From Phallusia fumigata (Eukaryota > Chordata > Ascidiacea > Phlebobranchia > Ascidiidae): a stretch of DNA of 64,000 nucleotides. Shown piece by piece: positions 37,401 to 49,800 of this stretch (positions are counted from its first letter, which is position 1; the number at the start of each line of letters is the position of its first letter). A program made the position numbers and the translations under genes. The DNA lies in the NCBI GenBank assembly GCA_008931825.1, contig QXVZ01027330.1, positions 1 to 64,000 of the forward strand, given 5' to 3'. Below the pieces are notes generated by a model. That model saw nothing but the letters and a program-made list of their open reading frames with translations, had not been told where the DNA came from and did not search any database.

Positions 37401-38295
37401 GGCGTGGTCCAGCATCTGGGTGAAGGTGTGATGGCTTATCTTTGTTTGACACTCCTCCTTTTCCATCTTCCCCAAAAATAGCTTGAATCTGCTTTGGGGT
37501 CAGTTGTGGAATGGGATACCTTCCTATAGCCATTTCAATTAATGACAGACCAAGTGACCAAATATCTGACAGAACCGTGTACCGAGAGCCCTGTAATCTC
37601 TCTGGAGCCATGTAGGACCGAGTTCCAACAAAAGAATTTGCCATGGAGTCAATCAACTGGCCACTTACACCAAAGTCACACAACTTTATTTCTCCTCTTG
37701 AGTTTACAAGAATATTTGATGGTTTGACATCTCTGTGAATAATTTTGTGTTTTTCACGCAAATATTGCAGTCCCAAAATTACTGCTTTGCTTACTCTGCC
37801 TAAGATTTGCTCTGGAATTCGCCCCGCCTTTTTTAGCACCAGATCAAGGGATCCAGCATCCATATTTTCCATGCAAATATTAATTTCACCATCACTGCAG
37901 AACACCCCATAAAAACCAACAATGTGAGGGCTGCTGCAATCATGCAAAACTTTTAGTTCCCGCATAATTTGTATTTGAATTGCAGGTTTAACTTCCAGAT
38001 GAATTAACTTTCTAGCCATTTCATACCCAGATGGTTTATGCTTTACCAAATGAACAACACCCCCATTGCCAGCTCCCAATTCACCCCTTTTGGTGAAGTC
38101 AGTTTTTTGAGCATTCTCCAGCATTCCAACTTTTTGTTTCTGCTTGATAAAATCATCCAGTCGCTTCCGCTGAGCATCATCTACCTTCTGTGTTTTAGCC
38201 TCCTCATCAACAGCCACCTCAGCAGGATTTAGTTTGGCTTGTAGTGGGGCACTAGCAGACGGATTAAGAACTAAGTTAGGAGGCTTTCTTGGCAT
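34480..38295 (-). CDS. MAP2K1/2: MAP kinase kinase 1/2 (MEK1/2), two coding exons
   Basis: Dual-specificity kinase that phosphorylates ERK on Thr and Tyr. Exons 38295-37360 and 34720-34480 join as [12 protein letters not shown], in phase. The long exon carries the basic N-terminal docking-type start ([12 protein letters not shown]), the inhibitory/export helix region ([15 protein letters not shown]), the glycine loop GAGNGGVV, the ARK lysine, [13 protein letters not shown] and the activation loop [12 protein letters not shown] with both RAF-target serines. The regulatory insert before [12 protein letters not shown] is shorter and less Pro-rich than in human MEK1. The second exon encodes the end of the C-lobe through LFEFAEW-type helix to SQLNE. 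Total about 392 residues, as expected. The 2.6-kb intron holds a large mobile repeat. Only one MEK1/2-type gene is seen, consistent with divergence before the vertebrate duplication. Confidence 0.95.
35040..37160 (+). mobile_element. CTAG-tail family element with duplicated internal units (MEK intron)
   Basis: From about 35.9 kb on it is near-identical to 47.92-48.6 kb, and its tail matches 63.2-63.65 kb. Two internal segments are duplicated in tandem: 35377-35679 versus 35680-35935 (each starting TATCTGAAGTTGTGCACTG), and about 36340-36635 versus 36640-36935 (each with CACTG.AGGTCAAACTATTG). The 3' end is GCCACCTCTCTAG at 37160, followed by T. The left boundary is uncertain; the usual hairpin head was not found. 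It lies antisense to MEK in its only coding-region intron. Confidence 0.7.
35398..35421 (+). repeat. G24 homopolymer
   Basis: Twenty-four consecutive G residues inside the MEK-intron element, with a second run of 11 G at 35488-35498. Such runs are G-quadruplex-prone and also error-prone in assembly. Confidence 0.85.
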
Positions 38296-40866
38296 TTTTA
38301 GAGGTGAAACAAAGCAGTTGACAACTTATAAGAATAATATATCTACAATGAAAAAACAATCTATTACACAACAGGTAATGATGTAGAAATATTTTTTTGG
38401 TTTTTAAGGGAAAGATGGAATTGGACATGAAACTAGATCAACGACAACTCGTTGACACTGTCGTTGCACATTGACTACCAAACTTCCTAATCAATCCCTA
38501 TGCACAAAGATGATTGTTTGGGGCAGTCAACCACAAAATACTTACAAAATAATGCAATATAACCGGACAAAGAATCAGATCTTAAGCTGTATGAACAGAC
38601 AGAACATTTGTAGCTTCATTATCTTGTAATTGTACAATTGTGCCCTTTTGTTAGATGTTAATACATTTATTGAACAAGAGTTACAAATTTTAGGTTTGAC
38701 TTTGTGTTTGTTTTCATCCCAGGTTTATAAAATGGGGCTCAAGGGGAACCTGACAGGCGATAAACTGAATAATAAAAGATTTGACAAAATGCTTGCACAC
38801 ATCAATGGTTCTTTTAGGGTATACAAAACAGTTACACTAGCTTCATATCGAAATTGCTGGATAAGTACAATCATGGTCGCAAAAGTCCGTACCAAGCTGG
38901 CATAAAGCATATTACAAAGTAATTACAAAATTGGTGGCCTGATGTTTTAATAATTAGCAATAAAGCCCCAATTCCAGCAACCCTTGGCCTTGTTGATGTA
39001 GCTTGTGTTGTGTCCTGGTAAATTTTCCAAACTGCATTTTTAAAACCAGCCAAATTTAAACAAAAAAGGTTGTTTTGCTGTCTTTTTATTCTTTAGAGCA
39101 GTGGGTTGTCAGACAAAATTCTGTCAATAAGACAGACAGACCATTATACAGAACTTACTTTTTCAAAAATTGCGCTCATACCGCCAATCACAAATGTCCT
39201 GTTATACAGTATCCATGTGAATTTAGACAATGATTTTAATGACAAACCGGCTACCGCTTCGACAAAAAAAGCGATTAAGCTTGAAGCCCAGCCATAAAAT
39301 TAATATGCAACACCCCAGATCAAAATAAAAACGCCACCTTAAACCCACCCGCGCCTAAACCCTAAAGATCAACAGATTTTCGATGGTCTGTCTGTTTGCT
39401 GGGACGGGAAGCTCTGGTCCTTCTTGCAAGTTGCAACTATGGATATTAAGTGGGAATTTCAGAAAATGAGCCATTTACATTGGTTCATGTAATACACCCT
39501 AACTGGGTACATATTTTTTGTTTTCCTAAATTTTGACATAAACTACCCAATAAACAAACAGGTCTAGTTTGGCAAGCAATTTTATGTGGCGAAACGGAAA
39601 AGCATTCCTTAGAGATTTTTTTTATATTTAGGGGTCAGTGGCAAATGAACAACGTGAACAAATTTGTGAAAGTGGTTGATTCAAGCCTTAAACATATTTA
39701 TTATATTGCACATATTATCATGACTGTTGACAAAGTTTAGGAGAAAATTCCTGAAAAGGGTTCATTAAGTTTTAAAAACGTTTTTGCGCTGGCAAACATC
39801 ATCACCTTTTTGGTATGCGACTATGCGTACTAATACTGTTTAGGCTATAAGACGCGTAGGCCAGATTTTCCCCATTTTACAATATTTTTTAACACATTTT
39901 TCCAAAAACAATAGTTTTGCTTCTCGGTGTCTTACGACCCTGTAGTACAATAATCCACCCAAAATCTAAATTAACTGTGTAAGGCGGGTTCAAAGCTGGT
40001 TTACTGTAGCATAACATACATTTTAACCGTTTTTTAAGTGTTTTGCAACTTAAGCGATCTCAAACAGTTTTAACGGCATGTTTACGCCGTCTCAGGCGAA
40101 ACTTTACAAATTATTGAGACATGCAGAGCGACCACATGCACATGCAATAAAACATATGTCGGCAACCAAACTGGCGCCCCAATGTCTGATATACGTGGAC
40201 ATTGCTTTAATCCAGTTGAAACCAACGGGTTAAACTACAGTAAACATCATTCACCAACACCCCTACCAATAAATGGATTGAAAAACAACCCAGCGAAACA
40301 GCAATGGGGCCTCGGACTCATTATAGAAATGGCGAAGCGTTGTTCAGTCACCGAGGATATGGATGAAACAAACGCAATACACCGAGCCGAAAAGTCCCGA
40401 TGTTTGACTCATGTTTTTTTTCCTGATCAACACGCAGTTTGCAAAACGTTAAAACCTTGTGTGCATGCACTGCTGGACAGGGGAATCACCCACCAGCCCA
40501 TGTAGCCAATCTGCCTAGCCAATTTAGAGGAATCGGCATTCGAGTGTGCGCATTTAGAGGGTGGGATGCGGTTGCTGTTGTATCCGAAACCCACAACGCC
40601 TAATATTGAGGACCTTTATGTCTCGGTGGGCTATCGTAACTTGTTTAAGATTTAAGCAACAGTGTATTAGCTAAGAGCTGTTGAAATCCCAGCAATACAT
40701 TATACCCTCGACCACGGCGGTAGGGCGATGGCCACAGCGAAAAATCATAAATTGTTGTACATCACAAATATACTTGTATCCTTTTATCTTCGCATCTATT
40801 TATCTTTGCTGTTTTCTTTTCCAAATTTTAGATTGTTCCTAGAGTTGTAATAGTGCAATATTATTG
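38296..40866. other. Divergent promoter region between MEK and LARP7
   Basis: MEK (- strand) and LARP7 (+ strand) diverge from this 2.6-kb spacer. No convincing coding exon was found; an open frame at 40182-40505 has 107 codons but no similarity I recognise and no splice context. An acceptor-like CCAAATTTTAG ends at about 40831, some 36 bases before the LARP7 ATG, and could be a trans-splice or 5' UTR splice site. Confidence 0.45.
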
Positions 40867-43800
40867 ATGGAAAAAAATTCTCCGTCAACTCATCCTAAAA
40901 AAAGACGAAGGACTAAAAACTTGACAAAAAAAATCAAGGATCAGGTAATGATGGTGATTCACAACCCTTTCACATGTACACTTGTGTTACACTCGTTACA
41001 GAAGTAGATTAATTTTTTTTCTGGAATGATTAGGTATTTGTCAATGTCATCTTGTAATTCCATCCAAATTGTAACAAAGCTTTATACCTCCGGGCTATGT
41101 AACAATACAAACAACAATAAGACAAAACATGAAATAAATTGTCAAGAGAATTAAGATTATCAAGGGAATTTATAAAAGATTTATAATATAGTTGATACTT
41201 GCGGCATTAAGACTCTTAGTAGTACGCCGTACTGACAATAATTCTTATACCAGAACCATTCCAGCTTACTCTCATCACTGGTGACACTAGAGAAGCTTTA
41301 GGACCCATATACAAACTACTAGTAGTATAATATAAAATTTTGTTTGAAACCCTAGTATATGAAACATCTTTTAAAAAATCTGTATTTTATTTTTGTATCA
41401 TTGTGCGACCATATTTATAAGTTTCTGTGCTTTCTGTTTTAGGTGGAATTTTTCTTCAGTGACGCAAATTTGTGTCGTGACAAATACTTGCTGGAAAAGA
41501 CCGGACCTGTTGGAACCAAATGTACCTTTACATTTAAAAAAATGTCTTACTCTATTTGTTTGATTCTGTAATTGCTTGTTTGAACGCTTCATATGCCAAA
41601 TTCTTTTATACTAGGTCACACTCTTTACGCTGGGTTTCTAACTGACCAACATGTCAAGGATGAATAGCAATACTTTGTGCTTAATTTTCCTTTTCTATTT
41701 ATGTTGTTTGTTTCAAAGATGTTTCAATCGATCTGCTCTTGGAATTTAACTCTATCAAAGAACTTGGAGCAACTCCTTACTTGATTGCAAAGGCAATAAA
41801 AGAGTCCAATTGGCTCCAGGTGAGAAAGAAACCCCTTGCTCTGCAACTTGCTTTATATTCCTTATTACATACTATGGGTCTCCTTCCTGAAGAGGACACA
41901 ATTACTTTAAATTTATTTCCCGGCAGATTGTGTACACACTTTTAACATAAAATGTTTGGTGCATTTGATTAAAAGTTTTACAGCTGTTAAATGTGGTTGT
42001 GAAATTGTGCCATCTGTTATGTTTGACCCTATAACCGCAAAGGGCACCCTGACACCCCCCTAAAACTGGTCAAATTATTAAAGAACTTCCAAATTAGGTG
42101 AAATCTGGACAGTTTGTGTAACATGTGATTGTGGTGCAATAATTTCAGTGTTTTACATCAGAATATATGTGGGAATGAAAAAGTTTAGTGCAAGGGCACA
42201 GGAATCTGTATGTTCAGTCACAAGTGCCAAAACAGGTTTCAAAAGCATCATTTTACTCATGTGAAAATCCATAGACAGAGATTGCTACAAAACAAATAAA
42301 TTCAAGGTTGCAGCCAACATGCCTAAATACCTGGTCACTGCAGTCTTGGCGCCCATGGTAAATTTATATACTGTGGAATGGCAATATACCCATTCTTCTA
42401 TATCTGTTAATGACACATGTCATTATGATGCAAATTGCAGATTAATTGCACCTATTTCCTGTTTGTTACCAGAATAACATCTGAAAACATATTAGTACCA
42501 GGGTCACATGCCTGTATAGTGGGTTAACATTTCCCCTTAATTGTGTAAAATAAATTCAGGTAAAATGCAGAAAGGTTTTGCAAAAGCCTTTGCACTGCGT
42601 TTTTTCCGTTTTCTTGTGACGAGATTCGTCAGTTTTTTTTTAAAAACTAGTGATAGATCAAATTATGGATATATATCACTTAGAAAGCAATGTAGTTTAA
42701 AAAAGCCTAGAAAAAAGTCAAAACACAAGGGAAAAGCTGTTGTCACATAAGAGCACAAATTAGGTGTATTTTACATAATGTTGAAATTTGTTTTTAGTTG
42801 GATGAAGGTGAAAAACATGTTCGTCGAAGAGTAGGAATAGGAACTTCAGTGAAAAATGACCAGTGCACAATATATATTGTAAGTATTTTACAATAAAAAC
42901 AAAACATGATAGCATTGTTTTACAAAAAATAAGTTAACCAACCTTTTTAGGTTTTAGACTACTTTGTAGTAAATAGAAAAATGTGGTCATTTCAAATTCA
43001 ACTACACCTGTATTTTTTAGCCACTTTGACACCCAGAATGTTTTGACATACTATGACACAGGGCAATGTCCTTGCCTCTCTGTGTATGGTTGATCCATGT
43101 TTGAAGCATATGTCTTCTTTCCATACCGTTTTTATTTTGCAAACCTTGTTTCCCCTCAAAAGTGTGTGTGCCATAACTGAGTTTGAAAACGGTTGCAATA
43201 TATTTACCTTGTCTTGCTTTACCACGCACATGCGACATCAACACAACATACAAAACAATATGTTTGACCCTATGGCTCAATCACTGTGCATTTATAGCTT
43301 TTACTGCTCATCGGGTTTTCCCATTTTGTGGCTTTGAATGTAACCAAAGCCTTTAATCCAATCAGATAGAAATGCTAGTTTCATCAAAACCAAAAATAAA
43401 GTTTAATAAGATTTATTTTGGGCTTCTCGAATAAAAATAATAGTGATGCCAATAATCGGTCCACTCTCAGTTGTGGTCCTATTTTCAATTTTTATTTCTG
43501 CCCGTGATCTAAAAAATGGACGCTGTGGGTAAATATTGCCAATGTGTTTTGACCTGCATATTTTACTTACATGGTATGAAACACCAAAAAAATCTTAACC
43601 TCCAATTTCTAGTGGAACAAAAGTGAAAGGATACAAATCTGTTCTATTATTGAAAGTTCATGGTTGCATTGGCAGCAGACATTCCAACCATGAGAGAAAA
43701 GTTTACCATCACATATTGAATAATTATGAGTAATGCCAAACCATGGCAAAAACTCTTAGGTAAATGAGGCAAACTGAAAAAGAGAGGAGCAACCAGAGAG

Positions 43801-46800
43801 GAATTTGAGTAGGGTGGTAATAGCCGAGTTATGACAAAGCTTTGTTAAAACTGCGCTTTGTTTTTGACAAACTTGGATTAAACTCTCTAAATGTAAATTT
43901 ATAAACACGCTGTCTTTTTAGGAAGGTTTGCCTTGTGATGCAACAATTAGTTGGATGAGGCAAGTCTGTGCAAAACTTGGAAAAGCAAAACATATTTACT
44001 TGCCTAAATTTAAAAACTCTGGTATGTATATCTCTTTGTTCTTTGTGAACAAACTGTACAAGCTTTGGCATGTTTTTTGTACAGATGTACTCAAGGGATT
44101 TGCATTTGTTGAATTTGAACACAAGGAAGAAGCTTACCGAGCTTGTAATATTTTGAATTCACCACCTCCTAATTTTTTTCCCAATCGAACAAGCAGTTAC
44201 CTTTCAAGTCTTGTTGTACGAAACCATGCTGCCAATAGCTTTCAGGACAAGAAGGTATATTAATGTGTCTAAATCATCTTTAGAATAAAGATGTTGAGAA
44301 TATGTAATCATCATGATTTAAAATCAATAACCTCCCCAATGGTTTTGTCACTAGTTTTCAAAAGCGAGTCAAATTGTCAAACATTGTTCAACTTGGATGA
44401 TAATTTTGACAAAATATATGTTTGCTCATCATAGTGTGTCACCTGATTTATGTAGTAAATGTTGTAACCAAAAACACAAAAAAATGAAAGTGATTTTGCT
44501 TCCTCACTGTACAATCACAGTTATGCTTTAATTATGGGTTCCCTTCCTGAAGGGGGACACATATTGTTTTCACTCTGTTCGTTTTGTTTTTTTCTTTTTT
44601 CTGCCCTGCAGCTTGTCCATGCACTTTTGGCATGAAATGTTTGATGGATTTGGATGAAACTTTCACAGCTGGTAGATATGGTCATGGCGATGTGTCATCC
44701 ATTTCGATTGACTTCTTAGCCCCAAGGGTTACCCCGCTAGCCCCCAAAAGGGTGAAATATTTCCTTGCACTATGTCTATGCACTTTGGCATGAAATGTTT
44801 GGCGGATTTGGATGAAACTTTTACTGTTGGTAGACATGGTCATGGAGTTGTGTCATTAGTGTTGTTTGACCCCATATCCCAACAGTTACCCCACTAGCCC
44901 CCTAAAATGGGGCAAATACTTAAACAACCTCCGAATTGGATCTAATTTGGACAATTTGTATAACATGTCATTGTGGTTCAATAATTAATGTTTTTCCCCT
45001 ACAGGTCCAGCAGTTACCCCACTAGCCCCCTAAAAAGGGGCAAATAGTTAAACAATCTCCGAATTGGATGAAATTTGGACAGTTTGCATAACATTTCATT
45101 GTGGTGCAATAATTAATGTTTTTACCCTATAGGCCAGCAGTTACCCCACTAGCCCCCTAAAATGTGTAATATTATTAAACAATGTCCAAACTTGATGTAA
45201 CTTGGACAGTTTGTAGAACATGTCTTTGTGGTGCACTGATTGCTTTGTTTATGTCTAGCCTGGACATGTTTCCTGAAAAACGCAATATGTAGAACTTTGC
45301 ATGTGTGGGGACCCATGCGTTTCTGCCAGCAGAAACAATTATGTCATAAATAGCGCAGGTAACTATAAGACCCAATGTAATATAATGTGGGGAATATATC
45401 CTCTTTTAATATCGGGTAATAGTGTATGGAGAATGTCTATATATAGTAAGCCACCCTTCTAGTTTTTTATTGTGTCAAGCAACTAAAACCTGATCAACAA
45501 CCCTAAATGTGTTTCCAGCTGCAAAAACAATTTAGCAATAAAAAACACGGAGGCCAAGAAACACAGTGTAAAATGCACAATGAATATCGGTGAAAGTCAC
45601 CCTTACAGTGTATCTACAGCATTTAGTAATACTTCTCGTTTTGGTATGGGCAAACCATTATATAACAGGGAATTATCGGCTCTCCTGGTTTGTTTACCTG
45701 CTTTGTACAAGAAAGAGTCTTTCACACACAACAGATGGGCAGCTGAGTTGTTGCAGTTACATGTTTTTTTGACTGTTTGGTCATCACTTTCTTTGCAAGA
45801 AAAACAGTAATGAATTTTTTTCATCCTGCACAGAAGAATGGTGGGAAGAGTGATGAAAAGGACGGTTCATCCAATACTTACCAAAGACAGAACACTTCTT
45901 TACCTCCTCTCCAAAGAGTTAATAATTCATGTTGTCAAAAAACATGGTTTGTTTCTTCTACTTACCAATATGTAACAAGATTGTCCACTAAATTGGATTG
46001 CTTTCTTTTACAGCTATGGGGAATCTGGTGATGCAAACCTAAAAGAACTATGTAAGTGGGTTGTGTGCAATTGTAAATAAAACAAAAAAAGTAATAAAAA
46101 ATGTTAAAAAAAGAACTATTGTACAGTGTTACAATAAATGTAATAAAATTCTTTTTGAGACTCGGCATGTAATACAAAGGCTTAATTCAAATCTTATGTA
46201 GGTATTCTAAGAAATGAACATGCAGATGATAATACAGCAAAAGTGAGCAATTTCGAGCACAGTACTGTTGAAAATTCAGCAATGCCTAATCATACTTCAA
46301 ACTATAGCAAAACCACTTTACCCAATGTGGTTATTAAAAACAATAGAAAAAGGTGTATGAGTGAGCCATCAAATGAGCATACCAAACCAAAATTGAAAAA
46401 ACTGAATGAAAGTAGGACAACATTTCAATCCAACCATATTCCAAGCAACAATCACATGGTACCAGATAAAGAATTGTTCACAAAGGGTTCCACAGAACAA
46501 TGTGTTGATTCAAAGTTGTTGGATGTTCACACTGCCATAACATATGGAAGATTTTTAGCAAATAAAGCCATTAAACAGAAAGAAACGAAAATCCGGCATT
46601 GTTCTTCAAGTCCGGATTTTGCAGCTTTGCCTCAAGTTCAACCTGCTGTGCTATCATCTGTTGTAATGGTTCCCAAGGGAGGAAAAAGGTCATCGAGAAA
46701 AACAAGAAGAAAAAAGAACAAAACCCTAAATCAGCTAAAGACCCATCAAAGTCCCCCAAACATTAAAGCTATGCCAAAAGTGTGTAATGCCCTTTATAAA

Positions 46801-49800
46801 ATTGTGATTTAACATTTTTTCAACATGTTTTGTTGTTAACCTTCTGCAATTTGGGATTCAACAGATAGCATGGCTGGAAATAAAGAAGAATTATCAACAC
46901 AAACAAAGGGAGGAAATGGGAAAAATAAAAAGCATTTTGCAACATAATTCGCTAACAGGTTCAAACTATTTAAAGCATGTTAATTGTTAAGAACAGTATG
47001 TATTCTTTTAATGTTAATTATGGGTCCCCTCCTGAAGGGGACACATATTGTTTTCACTCTGTTTTTCTTTTTTCTCCCCTGAAGCATGTCCATGTACTTT
47101 TGGCATGAAATGTTTGATGGATTTGTATGACACTTTCACAGCTGGTAGATATGGTCAAGGCGGTGTGTCATCCTTTTCGATTGACTCCATAGCCCCAATG
47201 GTTACCCCGCTAGCCCCCAAAAGGGTGAAATATTTCCCTGCACTATGTCTATGCACTTTGGCATGAAATGTTTGGCGGATTTGGATGAAACTTTAACAAC
47301 TGGTAGATATGGTCATGGAGTTGTGTCATCAGTTTTGTTTGACCTCGTGGCCCCAATGGCTCCCCGCTAGCAACCTAATTGCGTCAAATTGTTAAACAAT
47401 CTCCGAATTGGATGAAATTTGGACAGTTTGTTCTACATGTCATTGTTGTGTAATAATTAATGTGTTTTACTCCATAGCCCCAGCAGTTACCCCACTAGGC
47501 CCCTAAAATGGGTCAAATTGTTAAACAATCTCTGAATTGGATGAAATTTGGACAGTTTGTAGAACATGTCATTGTGGTGCTATAATTATGGGTCCCCTTC
47601 CACGAAGGGGACACATATTGTCTTTACTCTGTTTTTTTCTGTCTAACGCGAGTTTGTTCCCACGGTTTGGTCATGAAGGAGTCGTATAAATTTCTTCAAA
47701 TTTTCACACATGATAGCCCCCCCCCCCCCCCCCCCCCCCCCCAACTTTTTACCCCAATTCACCCACAGGCCCCCAAAATGTAAAATTTTTAAAACGGCTA
47801 TATTTAACACAGTAAGTCACCTAGATGTTTCCTATTTTGATAGTTGATACAATGCAAAGTATTTTAAAGTTTTTTGTGACTTTCCAATTTTTTACCTTTT
47901 TAACCCCAAATATTTAGTTTTTTGATTACATGCCCTTTACTTCAGACGTACTAATCCAAATGTATTGAAAATTAGGACGTAGATATGTAGGGTGCTTCTT
48001 ATACGTTGTTTAACATTTTAGCCTGATCGGTTAAGTATTTACCCTTGCAGCCACAAATACGTTTATAACAGCTGGCTGTTTTGCCCCAAATGCAAAACGA
48101 CCTGACGTGAGGGAGTGATTGACACTTTTACGACTCAAGCGGCGCAACGCTCAGCGGTTGGTCACAGGCTGCTTCTACACACATAAACGGGCGTTCATAG
48201 GGTGCGGCCAGGTGGGCGTTTCATTTTAATTGTCTTGTTTTATGATGGACGAAGCTCAGCTGTTTATATTACATCACTGGTTTGGGTGATTGTGTAGCGT
48301 AAAGAAATGCGTCTGCTAAATACCGTTGTAAAGGTGATACATTACAATAACTTTGCTTTCTACTCTGTTGTACAAAAGCACGTAAGCGCATGGTTAGTTG
48401 GTCAAGAAGCGTAATGTTGTTGTTGAATTTATAGCACATTACGGAAACCGCGCAGAAGAGATTCGTTAAGAGTTTGTTGCGGCTCGGCTAAAGGTCACTG
48501 TAGGTCAAACTATTGGTTGTGGGGCTGTGGGGTTTAAATTGTGCTGTTTACAATGAGATTGTAACTGGCATAATGTAAAAAATGATTTTTTAGAATATAT
48601 GTGGAATCTTTGTTTTCCCACCAATTTTTAAACTGATCACATCCTAAAACAATGCTACTATTCAGAAATTGCATGTGTGCCCCCCCCCCCCCCCCCATGC
48701 TAGCAGAAACAATCATGTCATAAAATTCCAAGGGAATTTGAGACCCAATGTTATGCGGACATTGAATATATATCTAACATAACAAAGGAAATGGTATATA
48801 TGGAAAACATCAATTTGGGGTGGTAGTGTATGTGGAATTAAAATATGGAGAACGCCACCTCTCTAGTTGATGTGTTTTCCCCAAAGCCTTAGCAGTTGCC
48901 CCACTACCCCCTTAAATGGGTCTAAGTGTTCCAAACAATTATTCTACAACTTTCCATGTGTGGGGACCCATGCGTTTCTGCCTGCAGAAACAATTATGTA
49001 ATAAAAAGCCTAAGTAACTATGGGACCCAATGTGAAATGACATGGTGAATATATATATGCATTTTTAAATGGGGTAATAGTGTATATGGAATGGCAATAT
49101 GGTGAACGCCACCCTTCTAGTTATAATTGCTATTTGATATATTTCATGCAGATAGAAATACTCAATCTACATTTATCAAGCGTCATTTGGCCCTTGAAGA
49201 ACACGTTTCAATTGAAGAAATGAGCCCTTCTAATGATGTGGTTGACACTTCCTCACTGGCAGGTGCTACTGAATCATCAGGTTAATATAAAATAGAATAA
49301 ATGAACAAAACATATTTTTTAATCACCCTTAAAAAATGTTTGGATTTGACTTGATTTGGGAAACCATAATTTGACCCTAATGCTGACTTGACTTGGAATT
49401 AAAAAAAGGGGCTAGTAATGACTTGAGACTCATAAAAAATACAAAATGCATTGTTTATTAAAGCCTGCTTTGGTCCTAAAAACCTTTATTATTTACACTA
49501 TAAAATATTTTATTGCCATAACATTTAGTAAGTTGTAGATACTGTTTCAGTTCAAAACTTAAACATACAATATTGTTAAAGCATTGTTTTTTACAATATT
49601 TAACAAACTAAAAGATTCTTTAACCTGTTGCCAAAGGTAAACGTTCTGAGACAACTTTTCAAGCTGGAGTAATTGTTGAAGTGCAAAACTACAAGTTGGA
49701 TTCTTCACAAAGTTTATCTGCCAATATAAAGTTGTTGAAACAGCATTTTTCTTTGTTTGGACCAGTGGCTTATGTAGACATCCAGCAAAACATGACCTGC

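Larger units (their letters stand above)
47020..49120 (+). mobile_element. CTAG-tail family element interrupted by a nested copy
   Basis: The outer element begins ATGGGTCCCCTCCTGAAGGG after TT and ends GCCACCCTTCTAG before TT. Removing the nested element leaves about 820 bases colinear with 44534-45462, with about three tandem units (one beyond the insertion). It lies in the LARP7 intron between exons ending 46958 and starting 49152, leaving only about 60 and 30 bases of intron outside it. Confidence 0.75.

Noticed and set aside
38401-38475. Short inverted-looking words (CGACAACTCGTTG, CTGTCGTTGCAC)
   Set aside because: Stems are short and imperfect with no target duplication; not called a transposon.
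40182-40505. 107-codon open frame in the MEK-LARP7 divergent spacer
   Set aside because: No similarity recognised and composition like the surrounding spacer; not supported as a gene.
44584-44793. Open frame of about 70 codons with a near twin at 47048-47266
   Set aside because: Similarity between the two extends equally into flanking non-coding repeat text; differences do not favour silent sites by eye, and it lies within the mobile repeat head.
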